Assembly: GCA_019022495.1 (NCBI GenBank)
Contig: JAFEKR010000030.1
Span: forward strand, 682,001-746,000
Reading direction: 5' to 3'
DNA from: Epichloe hybrida
Lineage: Eukaryota; Ascomycota; Sordariomycetes; Hypocreales; Clavicipitaceae
Length of the DNA: 64,000 bases
The translations under genes and the position numbers were made by a program. This document shows, in pieces, positions 63,987 to 64,000 of this stretch. Below the pieces are notes generated by a model that had not been told where the DNA came from, made no database searches, and was given only the letters and a program-made list of their open reading frames with translations. Position 1 is the first letter of the stretch; each line of letters begins with the position of its first letter.

Positions 63987-64000
63987 AACCGCATCCGAGA

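Overview
This window comes from a filamentous ascomycete, most likely a Sordariomycete of the Hypocreales type. The genes are intron-split, with short introns bounded by GT and AG. The carotenoid/opsin cluster has the content known from Fusarium, and AT-rich repeat tracts carry the transition mutations left by repeat-induced point mutation (RIP). No species can be named from the sequence alone. Gene models below were spliced by eye, using reading phase, splice sites and family motifs.

Layout. 1-1,193: 3' part of an unidentified conserved-looking gene. 2.1-10.8 kb: a complete light/carotenoid cluster. carO (opsin), carB (phytoene desaturase) and carRA (phytoene synthase/lycopene cyclase) lie head-to-tail on the minus strand. 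carX (carotenoid-cleaving dioxygenase that makes retinal) is divergent on the plus strand. Together they encode the route from geranylgeranyl diphosphate to retinal, plus the retinal-binding pump. 10.9-19.5 kb: an accessory island with a RIP-degraded ~3.3 kb Mutator-like transposon, a PD-(D/E)XK-like/kinase-like gene broken at an 18-bp repeat array, a small 8-cysteine secreted protein and a 278-bp MITE. Related direct repeats flank the island.

19.9-46.1 kb is gene-rich. It holds a peroxisomal acyl-CoA ligase, a CFEM/PTH11-like receptor, an RGS-LOV blue-light photoreceptor, a GH92 mannosidase, two CYP52-like P450s with a secreted HAD phosphatase between them, a DUF3712-like membrane protein, an HsbA-like cell-wall protein, an MFS transporter and a Cys-containing membrane protein. 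The GH92, second P450 and MFS genes carry apparent frame lesions. 48.4-53.1 kb is housekeeping: tRNA-Asp, tRNA-Gly, the mitochondrial citrate carrier, a complex III assembly factor and a Bsd2/Ndfip-type adaptor.

53.3-64 kb is a tandem duplication of a secreted-protein gene. Unit 1 has been invaded by a Ty1/copia element, a solo LTR and a MITE, each with an identifiable target-site duplication, and its gene is a RIP-type pseudogene. In unit 2 the gene (62,627-63,385) is intact.

Light is the functional theme of the left half: a retinal-based pump, its chromophore pathway and, 14 kb further on, a flavin-based LOV photoreceptor. The right half shows how RIP and transposition erode one copy of a duplicated secreted-protein gene while sparing its sister.
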